A stretch of 55,102 nucleotides of DNA. Origin: Symbiodinium natans (taxonomy: Eukaryota; Sar; Dinophyceae; Suessiales; Symbiodiniaceae). Shown here in pieces: positions 34,101 through 40,907 of this stretch. How positions within the stretch are numbered: position 1 is the stretch's first letter; each line of letters starts with the position of its first letter. Under the pieces are notes generated by a model. The model made no database searches and had not been told where the DNA came from. It worked only from the letters and a program-made list of their open reading frames with translations. A program made the position numbers and the translations under genes. The stretch is from NCBI GenBank assembly GCA_905221605.1, contig CAJNDS010000882.1, forward strand, positions 1 to 55,102, in the 5' to 3' direction.

Positions 34101-37100
34101 AACCCTAAACTTGGTAGCCCGGGTGGTACCCGTTTCCTTTTTTTTGCTTCAAGGTTCGCTTAAAAAAAACGTAGTCAACCCAAAAAAGGGTGCCCTTATC
34201 AGAATGTGGTTACTGGGTACCCTAAACCCTAAACCCTAAACCCTAAACCCTAAACCAGGGGGTACCTCATTCCCCCATTCCCTACTAAGGAGAACCTAGT
34301 TGGGGAGTGTTACTGGAATGGCCGCCCGGTATCTCAGGAATGGAGCTACAGCTTGCTGAAAAGGTTTAGGGTTTAGGGTTTAGGGTTTAGGATTTAGGGT
34401 TTAGGGTTTACAGGCTCTTTGTTTCAGGTGTGGTGGGACCTGGATTTTGCGAAGACGCCATACAAGCCACTCGGCCGCAACGCACATGCCGCGGCGGAAT
34501 CCAAAGCTGCAAAACCGAAAGGCTTGAACCCTTATACTCTGAACCTCTAAACCTCTAAACCTTTATAAACTGTTAAACCTCCAAACAGCTGACGACTTGA
34601 CACTCATTCTACCCTAAATGCAGAGCAAGCACCCGGATCCGCTTGAAGCCTCCACCCTCCGAAAGAACTGACTGCATGAGGGTGCAGATGGCTGTGGGTT
34701 GTCCTAAACCCTAAACCCTATACCCTATACCCTATAAACCCTAAACCCGATAAACCCTAACCCTCAAACCGTACGGTGTTTTGGGTCTGGGCCTCTGCCA
34801 CGAAGGACGCTGCAGTACCACGACAAGGCAGTGCGTTGCGCGACGCGGCTTGGCTCTGAGGACTCCCAGATTCCTCAGCAAAGGCTTGGGGTTTCGGGTT
34901 TAGGGTTTAGCCTTCGGTCTAGGGGTTAGGGTTTAGGGTTTAGGGTTTAGGGTTTAGGGTTTAGGGTTTAGGGTTTAGGGTTTAGGAAGACTTGGAAGTT
35001 TTTTGGGTTAGGAAGTTTAGGGTTTAGGGTTTAGGAAGTTTAGGGTTGAGGAACTTGAGGATGCCCTCATGGGGGTTAGTAGGGTTTAGAGGCTTTGGGG
35101 GTTTGATCCTCATCCTCAACTTGCTACTGTAGGATGCTCAGTTGTACCGTTTTAGGAGTTATGTAAACCTAGAGGCTACCATGAGTCGAACCTTCGTTTC
35201 AGTTTATTGCTTGAGCCCCCCCCCCCCCCCCCCCCCGGCCGCGATCTTCCTACCAGCCTGTCACTATTCCCAACGGGATTGACTGACCTTTGACGTCCCT
35301 GAGCTATCCGGAGTGTGTTTGAGGGTGCCAGACTGTTTAGGGTTTAGGGTTTAGGGTTGAGGTTACCGTGCGGTAGTGCCTTAAGTGTTGGCCAAAAGTT
35401 AGGATTCGGGGATAAGCTTGAGGGTCCCAAACCAATGCTCTAAACCCTAAACCCTAAACCCTAAGCCCTAAGCCCTAAACCCTAAACCCTAAGCCCTAAA
35501 CCCTAACCCTAAACCCTAAATGGCCAAAGGTTCCATCCTGGGAAATTCCCCCTGCTCGCGGCCTGCTCGGACGATGCCACGGTGAGCATCCTCCACGCCA
35601 AGGTACGGGGCACAACGGACCCTTTATGTTGTCTTCGTGTATATTATATGGTCAGTTTTGTAGATATTGGTCCTTTTTGGGTAACCGAAACTAGAAAAAC
35701 TACCTCACTATCAGAACCCCAAAAAAGGGGGGGGCCATGCAGACTCAGGGTTCGAGAAATCTTGCGTTTGTTCTCAATGCTACTTGTAGCTGTTCATCAT
35801 GCTAAGGGCCCACTACAAAATGGATCTCTGCGGAAGTGCGGTTTAAGAACGGTTGGGGTGGAGGGGTTTAGGGTTTGGGGTTTAGGGTTTAGGGTTTAGG
35901 GCTTAGGGTTTAGGGTTTAGGGTTTAGGGGCTTCCGGGTTTCGGAGTTCGGGGTTTCGGAGTTCGCCAGCGAAGCGGCCTAACATCGTGCCTTCTAAACT
36001 TTAACACCTCAGAGCCACAAACCCTAAAACCCCTGACCACTCCCCCTATCCCCCCCAAAAAAAAGCAGACAATAAATGTAACAAGAATAGAAATAAGAAG
36101 AACGAACAACAATAATCGTAAAGATAGAAGCAAAATTCAATAATCATGAATCTGCGTCTTTGGCAGGGGGGGCTGTGGACGCCAGGGTTCTTGAAAGCCT
36201 TCGGTGCGTTCAGCTTAAGGGCTTAATTAACTGGGTTTGTCAGGGTCGTTTAAGGATTTAGGGTTTTGCGTTTTCAAGGGGCATTCGACATTCCTGTTGA
36301 TGGATTTCGAAGGGGTGTTACGGGTTTCGGGGTGCAGCCTTGAGCTCCTTATGTACAGATTGCTACGCTGAAATCCTGACAGGTGCTAAGCCTCACACGT
36401 CCCTGGATGCCCCGAAGCCCTAAACGTGATGCGAACCTAAGCTCCCAACCCCCACACACCCTTTCAAATCCTGAAACCCTGAATGAAACCTGAAACCCTA
36501 AACCCGAAACCCTAAACCCTAAACCCTAAACGCTAAACCTAGGGCTTCTGGCCCTCAAGGTCTTCTCGGACCTCATGCAAAGCCCCATGATTGTGCCGGT
36601 GAAGCGCCTGCGGGACCACATGACCAACCAGGTCCCGCCATGCACCGGATTAGGGTTTAGGGTTTAGGGTTTAGGGTGTTTAGGGCCTAGGGTTTAGGGT
36701 TTGATTCGGGTTTAGGCAGCATCTTCCGTGGGTTCAACGTCGTCGCGCAGTAGGCATCGGAAACCCCTCTAAACTCCTAATTTCCGTAAGCCCAAGCTCT
36801 CAAAGCCCCTACGACCACACGAGCCACAGGAACCAGGGCCTCCCAATCCGACGCCTGAACGCCCCTCAAGCCTTAAACTCTAAGGGTAGTTAGATGGGCC
36901 CTGAAAAGGGTTCCTTACCTCCTTTCTGAAGTATGGGCCCTTGGGTTGTATAGGGGAAAAAAGGGGTCTAGAAGGGGGCGACGTTTAAGGGCCTATACTA
37001 AGGGACCTAAACCCCTAAGCCCTAAGCCTAAGCCCTGGGCTTGCTCTGTCAATCAAGCACCCTCAATCCATAAGCCCTCAGCCTTAAACCCTTAACCCCT

Positions 37101-37803
37101 AAACCCTACGCTGTTTAGGGCTTAGGGTTTAGGGTTTCCTATACCCGCAAGCTCAAAACCCTAAACCCCTCAGCCCACGACCCTCGCTGCACAGGGCTTC
37201 GGTGTGCTTGCCTGCGCCTGGCACCTATGCCTTGAAGCAGCAGGCGTTTTTTGCTTTTGGGCGTCAGGGCTCCGAATGCTTAAAGTGCTACATGCTAACT
37301 CTAAATCTCGGACTCCCATGAACGCCCGCAAAACCCCGGGCCCTAACCTCCAAAGCCCTAATCACCAGAACCTTAAGTGAAAAACAAAGCCCTAAGCACA
37401 AACCTCCGAGGCCTAAACCCTTGAACCCCTAGACCCCAAACCCCCTAAACCCTTGGCCCTAAAGCCCAAAAAACCCAAAACCCTGAGCCCTAAACCCTAA
37501 ACCCTCCCCCTAAACCCCCTAAACCCCCTACACCCCCTAAACCCCCTAAACCCCCTAACCCCTAAGCCCTAAACCCTCAACCCCAAACCCCAAACCCCAA
37601 ACCCCAAACCCCAAACCCCAAACCCCAAACCCCAAACCCTAAACCCTAAACCCTAAACCCCAAACCCTAAACCCTAAACCCTAAACCCTAAACCCTAAAC
37701 CCTAAACCCTAAACCCTAAACCCTAAACCCTCAGCTCAGGCATCCCAACCAGCCCTGGCTCTTCACCGCCGGCTCCGACGGCCGAGTCTACCTCTGGGCG
37801 TGA
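12167..37803 (+). CDS. BOP1: BOP1/Erb1 WD-repeat ribosome biogenesis protein, 36 exons
   Basis: BOP1 (yeast Erb1) is the scaffold of the nucleolar PeBoW complex with Pes1 and WDR12. It is needed for 27S pre-rRNA processing and 60S subunit assembly. Joined exons of about 1,955 bases (about 650 residues) follow the family order: the BOP1NT domain (GNVPLEW, VGYDIAG, NPDAWRT, LTDTDLEIIRRI, LPSKWERMK, VWDLW, PAPKMALPGHAES, NPPPEYL, LPQKYDALRRVPGY, MNVDP, LPKLPSP, DLRPFPT). The C-terminal WD40 propeller follows (GHSGMVRAVAV, SDETLRIWE, VAWNPRH, MRPFSKLKGG, HPTGDHVVVGSYDRR, HPNQPWLFTAGSDGRVYLWA, stop). Phases agree across most junctions. Introns begin GC, GA or GT and end AG|G. The N-terminal acidic part and start codon are only tentatively placed upstream. 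The gene looks intact, not a pseudogene. A few junctions (O/P, X/Y, Y/Z) do not resolve to a base. Confidence 0.93.
12568..12626 (+). CDS. BOP1: BOP1 exon C (VGYD)
   Basis: Begins with the third base of the split Trp codon and reads YKDEDHVGYDIAGEKVMRT. Acceptor GGAG|G, donor ACAG|GTTT. Matches the 'HVGYDLDG' block of the family. Confidence 0.9.
13251..13318 (+). CDS. BOP1: BOP1 exon D
   Basis: Reads ...STGEIDALLESK, equivalent to the DELDQFL helix. Donor AAG|GTGCGG, end phase 0. The 5' border is uncertain (13251 fits the phase of exon C; 13259 has a better acceptor). Confidence 0.7.
13331..13560 (+). repeat. Degenerate TTTAGGG / TTTTTGGG array
   Basis: A G-strand telomere-like array after exon D that shifts into TTTTTGGG and TTTTGGGG variants. 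The 140-residue open frame across it is a repeat artefact. Confidence 0.9.
13597..13679 (-). mobile_element. MITE-like family B copy
   Basis: About 83 bases around TACCTTATTGGGATCC ... GATCCTACCATTTGGGG. The same module recurs at seven other places in both orientations. No coding capacity. Confidence 0.7.
13890..13940 (+). CDS. BOP1: BOP1 exon E (NPDAWRT)
   Basis: GCAG|GAC acceptor, phase 0: DNPDAWRTIKDHKNQRE, matching DDPDYWRT of BOP1. Donor is GC (GAG|GCGCCG); using GT five bases earlier would break the phase with exon F. Confidence 0.88.
13976..14060 (+). mobile_element. MITE-like family B copy
   Basis: Contains AGTAGGATCCCCTTATACTAAGGACCCC, the opposite orientation to the copy at 13597, in the same intronic region. 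Confidence 0.65.
14754..14803 (+). CDS. BOP1: BOP1 exon F
   Basis: VVLTDTDLEIIRRIRS then AG of Arg. Matches LTDEQVALVRRL. Donor is GA (AAG|GACG); the downstream exon also starts GA. Confidence 0.9.
14895..15022. mobile_element. 128-base element with 19-bp perfect terminal inverted repeats
   Basis: GGTTCAAGGGGGGTAGGTA at 14895-14913 is exactly inverted at 15004-15022. The interior has a tandem CTCCCTAAGG-like repeat. MITE-like, in the intron between exons F and G. Confidence 0.75.
15040..15122 (-). mobile_element. MITE-like family B copy
   Basis: AGTGGGGTCCTTAGTATAAGGG...CCTACTATTTGGGAG, starting 18 bases after the TIR element. Confidence 0.65.
15248..15305 (+). CDS. BOP1: BOP1 exon G
   Basis: Completes Arg, then MYPSAATDTTEMVEFDNPE, matching the 'DPYPDMVEYFTS' region of Erb1. 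GGCAG|G acceptor, GC donor (GAG|GCGA). Confidence 0.88.
15749..15823 (+). CDS. BOP1: BOP1 exon H
   Basis: Phase 0, 25 codons: ARIHPERKAHPPKARFLPSK and on to WERMK, as in Erb1 '...RRFVPSKHEAK'. GCAG|GCC acceptor, GC donor. Confidence 0.9.
16298..16338 (+). CDS. BOP1: BOP1 exon I
   Basis: VKRLVALLREGKI plus AG of Arg, matching KLVRAIREGRI. Donor TAG|GCC and the next exon start GCC are identical. Confidence 0.88.
16825..16894 (+). CDS. BOP1: BOP1 exon J (VWDLW)
   Basis: RPPPPPAPEVWDLWSDEPEE then Arg run; equals 'SFYDLWAQED'. The donor is probably GC at 16895 (next exon starts GCCCC too); GA at 16907 also keeps phase. Confidence 0.85.
17543..18788 (+). repeat. 1.25-kb tandem unit, copy 1
   Basis: Starts TTTCAGGCCTAGCGGC and ends at the start of copy 2. 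It includes a pyrimidine-rich tract, a (CG)n stretch, a 32-bp perfect palindrome (17957-17988), and several AGCATCA(T/G)GAGCATCAG-type motifs on both strands. Noncoding. Confidence 0.93.
17957..17988. repeat. 32-bp perfect palindrome
   Basis: GACCCCGAATGCCCTT followed immediately by its exact reverse complement, with no loop. Kept unchanged in the second copy (19249-19280). Confidence 0.95.
18789..20065 (+). repeat. 1.25-kb tandem unit, copy 2
   Basis: Nearly identical to copy 1, with a C homopolymer of about 50 at 18917-18966, an extra GAGCATCAT unit near 19141, and small deletions near 19790 and 19920. High identity implies recent duplication or conversion. Confidence 0.93.
20505..20552 (+). 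CDS. BOP1: BOP1 exon K (PAPKMALPGHA)
   Basis: Phase 0: APRPLPAPKMALPGHA, the PAPKLALPGHAES block. Ends before GAGT, the target duplication of the following introner; joining to exon L restores GHA-ESYNPPPEYL. Confidence 0.93.
20553..20679 (+). mobile_element. Introner-like element copy 2 = BOP1 intron K/L, TSD GAGT
   Basis: GAGT at 20553-20556 and 20676-20679. The element (20557-20675) starts CTTGGAAGCCCGGTGG and ends GGTTGCTCGGGTACCAAG. The left GAGT supplies a GA 5' splice site. Only a G-strand telomere arm is present. The protein alignment across the removed intron is exact, so the borders are secure. Confidence 0.85.
20676..20711 (+). CDS. BOP1: BOP1 exon L (NPPPEYL)
   Basis: ESYNPPPEYLFT. 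The donor is either GA at 20712 (direct repeat GGAGGAG with the next acceptor) or GT at 20721, which would add EEG. Confidence 0.85.
21180..21215 (+). CDS. BOP1: BOP1 exon M
   Basis: EEKKEWEETFEE. GA donor (GAG|GAC) matching acceptor-side CAG|GAC, so the splice point lies in a direct AGGAC repeat. Confidence 0.85.
21725..21813 (+). CDS. BOP1: BOP1 exon N
   Basis: DRTITHLPQKYDALRRVPGY then KDLIVERFK plus AG, very close to the Erb1 'PQKY..LRKVP.Y' block. CCAG|GAC acceptor, GC donor. Confidence 0.93.
21995..22060 (+). CDS. BOP1: BOP1 exon O
   Basis: RCLDLYLVPRALKQRMNVDP then ATR, the CLDLYLCPR/VNVDP block. The donor region (CTCG|GACT) does not join exon P in frame with a standard AG; the border is uncertain by one base. 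Confidence 0.88.
22302..22334 (+). CDS. BOP1: BOP1 exon P
   Basis: ESLLPKLPSPK, the DLIPKLPRPRDL block; GC donor (AAG|GCTC). Confidence 0.88.
22636..22740 (+). mobile_element. MITE-like family B copy
   Basis: GGGGACCCCAATATAGTCCCC...TATAGTAAGAACCCTAATAAGGTGCCCCCC between exons P and Q. Confidence 0.6.
23024..23101 (+). CDS. BOP1: BOP1 exon Q, first WD40 blade
   Basis: DLRPFPTHIAVAYEGHSGMV then RAVAVE. Phase 0, 26 codons. GC donor GAG|GCC and the next exon start GCC agree. Confidence 0.95.
23394..23450 (+). CDS. BOP1: BOP1 exon R
   Basis: ATGRYLATASSDETLRIWE, a typical WD blade ending. GC donor at 23451. Confidence 0.93.
23723..23759 (+). CDS. BOP1: BOP1 exon S
   Basis: VATGRPIRSLKF plus one base. 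Donor GT; joining to exon T gives SSSVTAVAWNP. Border inferred from phase. Confidence 0.75.
24105..24169 (+). CDS. BOP1: BOP1 exon T
   Basis: SSVTAVAWNPRHLILSVAAE then E, matching 'VKSVAWNPSPAVCLVAAA'. GC donor. Confidence 0.9.
25061..25105 (+). CDS. BOP1: BOP1 exon U
   Basis: NVFFLDPGLQLLPPQ, 15 codons, equivalent to 'DSVLLLNPALGD'. Acceptor CAG|A, a rare non-G exon start; GTAG donor. Confidence 0.88.
25511..25576 (+). CDS. BOP1: BOP1 exon V
   Basis: DVPEIAEEELPATVTSMLEF then KE; a variable acidic insert of the propeller. TTCAG|G acceptor, GT donor. Confidence 0.8.
25612..25740 (+). repeat. TTTAGGG array after exon V
   Basis: About 17 near-perfect units begin 35 bases after the exon. It is mirrored by the CCCTAAA/CCCTGAA block at 25905-25990 before exon W. 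Confidence 0.95.
25999..26055 (+). CDS. BOP1: BOP1 exon W
   Basis: AAGVKPVSDGKDDEEERHG; low-complexity linker of the propeller insert. A GA donor at 26056 keeps phase, but the 3' border is not certain. Confidence 0.7.
26659..26741 (+). CDS. BOP1: BOP1 exon X
   Basis: EPEPTEGAKARAVRWRRVEP then ESAAYKLG. The junction to exon Y is off by one base for GT-AG, so the end is approximate. Confidence 0.8.
26752..26935 (+). repeat. TTTAGGG/TTTGGGG array after exon X
   Basis: About 25 units, the first half perfect and the second half alternating TTTGGGG and TTTAGGG. Confidence 0.95.
27199..27268 (+). CDS. BOP1: BOP1 exon Y
   Basis: LSIATDGDVQFLVWHHKGNY then CAA, aligning with 'VTQVTWHGRGDYLAVV'. GT donor, border to Z ambiguous by one G. 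Confidence 0.85.
27969..27996 (+). CDS. BOP1: BOP1 micro-exon Z
   Basis: About 27 bases: ATSNQCIIH. Joining to AA gives CIIHALNQQKSMRPF, colinear with 'VLIHQLSRRRSQSPF'. GC donor. Confidence 0.8.
28083..28153. repeat. TATATC microsatellite
   Basis: (ATCTAT)n and TATATA repeats in the intron before exon AA. Confidence 0.95.
28242..28298 (+). CDS. BOP1: BOP1 exon AA (PFSKLKGG)
   Basis: ALNQQKSMRPFSKLKGGQQ, 19 codons, matching 'SQSPFRRSHG'. GAG|GCG acceptor, GC donor. Confidence 0.92.
28311..28395 (+). mobile_element. MITE-like family B copy
   Basis: GACCCCCAAATAGTAGGATCCCCTTATAA module, 12 bases after exon AA. Confidence 0.7.
28802..28830 (+). CDS. BOP1: BOP1 exon BB
   Basis: VQSCAFHPT plus AA; the first G of exon CC completes Lys, giving HPTKPHFLVATM. 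GC donor. The nested AP2-like gene follows inside this intron. Confidence 0.9.
28888..28977 (+). repeat. TTTAGGG array after exon BB
   Basis: About 12 perfect units 57 bases after the exon. Confidence 0.95.
29014..29085 (+). CDS. Nested gene exon 1 (tentative)
   Basis: Open phase giving NPVKPRWCFATNNVVGDVLS. TTTAG|G acceptor inside a telomere unit, consensus donor CCAG|GTAAGG. May be preceded by others. Confidence 0.45.
29014..31836 (+). CDS. AP2-like domain gene nested in a BOP1 intron, 6 exons
   Basis: Six exons (29014-29085, 29192-29312, 29377-30093, 30455-30516, 30705-30805, 30992-31836) join in consistent phase to about 640 residues and end at TAG 31834-31836. The last exon has three related 55-60-residue units. 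Each holds a Trp-rich strand pattern followed by a helix ('GISWQRFGWNVSWQDGKLKR', 'GVFFSKWHQKWRVRFPD', 'GVRWNLGEQCWHAKFYC'), resembling AP2/ERF DNA-binding domains common in alveolates. A transcription-factor role is inference. The N-terminal part is unknown. It lies on the same strand as the host gene, wholly within intron 28831-32756. Its own introns also contain telomere-like repeats. The start is unresolved; ATG 29217 is one candidate. Confidence 0.65.
29192..29312 (+). CDS. Nested gene exon 2
   Basis: Phase fits exon 1: ...ATAMALSQSRRLRVHARKYH then RHAHKSLVMLGC. Contains ATG 29217. The donor is GA at 29313 or GT at 29319, both in phase 0. Confidence 0.5.
29377..30093 (+). CDS. Nested gene exon 3 (large)
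   Basis: A 717-base open exon, the longest in the block, from GTAG|GAACAT to a GC donor at 30094. Helix-rich ('LLRKFIDRVGGGLLPSRLME') with an Ala/His-rich linker. No family recognised. The stop at 30126 is in the intron. Confidence 0.7.
30455..30516 (+). CDS. Nested gene exon 4
   Basis: DQVRQQHLLIHRARKLICNL plus CT; GT donor; basic amphipathic helix. Confidence 0.6.
30705..30805 (+). CDS. Nested gene exon 5
   Basis: Completes Leu, then VRKLLLHALHLWRAKQYDCS and AIEHVLDFVQ. GC donor (CAAG|GCC); phase 1 matches exon 6. Confidence 0.65.
30992..31836 (+). CDS. Nested gene exon 6 with AP2-like repeats
   Basis: An 845-base terminal exon. AAG|GT acceptor; upstream in-frame TAA at 30985 rules out extension. 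Three AP2-like units at about residues 48-110, 125-180 and 200-255 of the exon, then the stop. Confidence 0.75.
31837..32756 (+). other. Rest of BOP1 intron BB/CC
   Basis: Sparse telomere-like repeats, a poly-G run (32201-32212) and a partial MITE family A sequence (32213-32268). An open segment at 32507-32645 ('EADRVKWECFRCNAGKAQEV') could be a stray coding remnant with a Cys pair; no splice borders fit it to either gene. Confidence 0.4.
32757..32810 (+). CDS. BOP1: BOP1 exon CC
   Basis: Completes Lys, then PHFLVATMRSVRIYDLQ plus AA, matching 'RPFLLVASQRSVRLYHLL'. GC donor at 32811 is chosen by phase. Confidence 0.88.
33616..33669 (+). CDS. BOP1: BOP1 exon DD
   Basis: TQLKQLISGAKWISSVT plus GT, matching 'LTKKLMPNCKWVSSLAV'. 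GA donor. Confidence 0.88.
33926..33971 (+). CDS. BOP1: BOP1 exon EE (GSYDRR)
   Basis: HPTGDHVVVGSYDRR, then GT donor (CGC|GTAG). Matches 'HPAGDNVICGSYDSK'. Confidence 0.93.
34110..34221 (+). mobile_element. Introner-like family copy 3, inside intron EE/FF
   Basis: CTTGGTAGCCCGGGTGG at the left, and GGTTACTGGGTACC at the right. It is flanked on both sides by CCCTAAA units, so it seems inserted into telomere repeats, not at a splice site. Confidence 0.6.
34428..34465 (+). CDS. BOP1: BOP1 exon FF
   Basis: VWWDLDFAKTPY plus AA, matching 'VWFDLDLSTKPY'. TTCAG|G acceptor, GC donor. Confidence 0.9.
34806..34841 (+). CDS. BOP1: BOP1 exon GG
   Basis: Completes Lys, then TLQYHDKAVRC plus GC, matching 'QTLRYHKKAVRG'. 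GA donor. Confidence 0.85.
35530..35602 (+). CDS. BOP1: BOP1 exon HH
   Basis: FHPGKFPLLAACSDDATVSI then LHAK, matching 'FHPRYPLFASGSDDGSVIV'. GTACGG donor. Confidence 0.93.
36560..36631 (+). CDS. BOP1: BOP1 exon II
   Basis: VFSDLMQSPMIVPVKRLRDH then MTNQ, matching '[20 protein letters not shown]'. GT donor. Confidence 0.92.
36716..36746 (+). CDS. BOP1: BOP1 exon JJ (short)
   Basis: SIFRGFNVV plus GC; GFNVVA aligns with GVLDVI before the last blade. The 5' border does not fit exon II by phase, so it is tentative. Confidence 0.55.
37560..37736 (-). repeat. CCCCAAA then CCCTAAA array before the last BOP1 exon
   Basis: About 8 CCCCAAA units pass into about 14 CCCTAAA units, ending at the final acceptor. 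Confidence 0.95.
37740..37803 (+). CDS. BOP1: BOP1 terminal exon KK
   Basis: HPNQPWLFTAGSDGRVYLWA then TGA, the usual C-terminus 'HPTQPWLFSSGADGT.RL'. CTCAG|G acceptor. Confidence 0.95.
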
Positions 37804-38939
37804 GGGCCGCGGAGAGTTAGGGGTTTAGGGTTTAGGGTTTAGGGTTTAGGGTTTAGGGTTTGGGGTTCAGGGTTTAGGGTTTAGGGGTTTAGGTTTTAGG
37901 AGTTTTGGGTGCAGGGTTTAAGAGTGTAGGATTTAGGAGTTTAGGGTTTAATTGGGAGTGTAGGGTTTAGGAGTTTAGAGTTTAGGAGCTTAGGGTTTAG
38001 GAGCTTAGGGTTCAGGAGTTTAGGGTGTAGGGTTTTGGAGTTTGCAAGCCCCAAACCCAAAACCCTAAATAAACCCTAAGACCCAAGACCCCAAACCCTA
38101 AACCCTAAATCAACCCAAAGAGCCCGGCCTTGCTTCAGCCACGCCATGTCTTGCAGCCGCAGCGAAAAAAGTTGAGTTTACGGGTTTAGGGTTTAGGAGG
38201 GTTTAGGGTTTAGGAGGGTTTAGGGTTCAGGGCTTCAAAGTGCTCAGGAATCTAGAGGCCTACATCGAATGGGTTTGTTGGGTCGTTTATACTGCAAATG
38301 TACAGGGATGATTCGGGTTTAGGGTTTTGGGTTTTAGGGTTTTAGGTTTAGGGTTTTAGGTTTAGGGTTTAGGGTTTAGGGTTTAGGGTTTAGGGTTTCG
38401 TTGGCAAGTGCTCTAGGCTCCTTTATGAGTGTTCTTTCGAGTCCGTATAGAGCATCACGTGCCGTGCCTTCAGGTTTGAGGGCGTTTCAAAAGGGTTAGT
38501 AGGTATGGTGTGGAAAGGGTATCGGGTTTCGAGTTACGTGTGGCAAGTTGAAGCAGCACCATGCTTGTTTGCAGTGGCTTCTTTGTGCGGCACCCTGCTT
38601 GGGCTTATCAGCTTGAAGACTGACCATGAGAGCTGCCACGAGCTCCCCTGATCGTTTGTTGCCGCACCTGCTCTTCTGTCCATACTGCTCGCACCGTGCG
38701 CACTAGAGTCGAGCAACACTTGTAGGATGTGTAATTGGGATGTTCCCCCCCTTGTACTAACAGTCCTTAATTGGGATTCTAGTACCCCCTACTATAATCC
38801 CTATGAGGGGGAACATCCCAAGATGTGGGTAGATGCTCCACCAACCTGATGTGTAGGAGGCAGTTTTGAGGGCCGTATACACACCCGAGCTTGGCGCGCG
38901 GACTCCGCAAGTGGAGTGTCCGGTGCATGCAAGCGCCAC
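37804..38939 (+). other. Intergenic / 3' UTR DNA after BOP1
   Basis: G-strand telomere-like variants to about 38,400, then unique sequence to 38,735, then a MITE family A copy. No poly(A) signal or terminator is evident. Confidence 0.6.
38735..38821. mobile_element. MITE-like family A copy
   Basis: TIRs TTGGGATGTTCCCCC / GGGGGAACATCCCAA enclose CTAACAGTCCTTAATTGGG; an internal deletion relative to the 41161 copy. Confidence 0.8.
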
Positions 38940-38991
38940 ATGGCCCCAATGGCACCGAGAGTGGTGGCAATGGCCATGCAGAGCCTGCCAG
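38940..38991 (+). CDS. Candidate first exon of CWAFA-repeat gene
   Basis: ATG then MAPMAPRVVAMAMQSLP plus one base. GC donor (CAG|GCCG), and the next candidate exon starts AAG|GCCC, in phase. Met/Ala/Arg-rich, no acidic residue. Confidence 0.4.
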
Positions 38992-40632
38992 GCCGTAAAG
39001 CCTAAACCCTAAACCCTAAACCCTAAACCCTAAACCCTAAACCCTAAACCCTAAACCCTAAACCCTGCAAGGCCCGCCAAGATCTCCTTCTACGCGCCGG
39101 GCGCCTTTCCCAGCTCGACGCTGGCTCGCAGGCGTACCTTCACCCTACAGGGTTTAGGGTTTTGGGTTTAGGGTTCAGGGGAGCTCACGAGGCCGAAGCC
39201 CTAAACCAGGCCTTCCGAAACAGAAAAAGATGGATGGAGTAGCCCGAAGCACCAAAGAGCTGAAACAACACGAACGACACATTTACCGCACAAGGTGTTT
39301 GAGTTGTGAGGTTTGTGTTGAGAATAAGGTGTTGGGCGGAGAGGGGAGGTGGGAGGTAGTGAAAGCACTTCGTTGACTGAACGTCCTTAATGATTCATTT
39401 TTTGTGCACCTCGGAAGCCCTAACCCTAAACCCTAAACCCTAAACCCTAAGCCCTTAGCCCTAAGCCCTAAGCCCTAAGCCCTAAGCCCTAAGCCCTAAG
39501 CCCTAAGCCCTAAACCCTAGCAGGCTACCAAGCCATAGTCAAGCTCGTCACTTTGTTCCAGAGCCATACCAAGCACATGTGCTTCTAAAGATGTAATACT
39601 TGGTAGCCCAGTGGTACCCTTTTCCCCTTTCTTGCTGTTTCAAGGTTCCCCTATAAAGTCACCAACCCAAAAAAAGGGCCCCCTTATCAGAACATGGTTA
39701 TGTGGCTGCCAAGATGAGTGGCCAGAATCAAGTTTGAACAACGAGGTTCCAAGAGCAGTCGAGCAATCCCACGAGCCAAGGTCCCCAAAATCCCAAGGCC
39801 CTGACAGCTCCTAAATTTGGCTCAGCATTTGGGGTTTAGGGTTGAGGGTTAAGGTCTAGGGTTTAGGGCTTAGGGCTTAGGGTTTAGGGTTCAGGATTTA
39901 GGGTTCAGGGTTGAGGGTTTAGGGTTTAGGGCTAGGGTTTAGGGTTTCGGGTTTAGGGTTTAGGGTTTTGAAACCCTGAAGGCCCTGAACCCTAAACACT
40001 CGGACTCCTCCGAGGAGAGCTTCAGGCGCCCCACCCATCTACGCCGTGCCCGGCGGTGGGCGGCGGCCACGGGAATCTGGGATGCGCTTAGGGACGGGCA
40101 GGGTTTGGGGTTTTGGGTTTGGGGTTTAGGGTTTGGGGTTTAGGGTTTAGGGCTTAGGTCTTAGGGTTTAGGGTGTAGGGTTTTAGGGTTTAGGGTTTAG
40201 GGCCTGGGGTTTAGGGTTCAGGGTTCAGGGTTAGGGTTTAGGGTTTGGGGTTGGCTTGTCTGCAGATCTTGTGCTGATGAAGCTCAAAAGCCCGAAATGC
40301 CAGAACTCCAATGGAACACCCCTTTCCCATGTTTTGAAATGGGTGAGGTTCCCCGATCAACCCCAGAGACATCACAGATTCAAAGCCGAGCGTCCATGAA
40401 AATTGGGATACACTTACCTTGGTTTTGGAGTAATTACTATACTTTGATGCCATTTTTGGCTCTGGGTTTCAATTTTGGCTACTTATGCCGAAAACGTATG
40501 CACTTTTTTCCAGGGTCTACTCCAAAGTAGGGTTACTAGACGCTTCAAGAGGGCACGAAGCCCGAAAGCCCTGAACCTTAAAGCTCCGAAGCCCAAAAAG
40601 CCAAGAAGCTTGAAACCCAAAGCACCACGAAA

Positions 40633-40663
<31 letters not shown>

Positions 40664-40682
40664 CACGCACTGACTGAGTAAC

Positions 40683-40713
<31 letters not shown>

Positions 40714-40871
40714 ATCAAAACACCAGAGAATAATACTAACTCTAAGCCCTCGTACCCGACATTTTGTCCGAAAAGGAGGCGGGGGAGTTGGACGGACGCC
40801 TCCGCGATGCCACGAAGCCTCAGGAGCTGATGCTCGGGCTTCGAACTTTGGGTGGCTTTCGTCGTTTTTTC

Positions 40872-40907
<36 letters not shown>

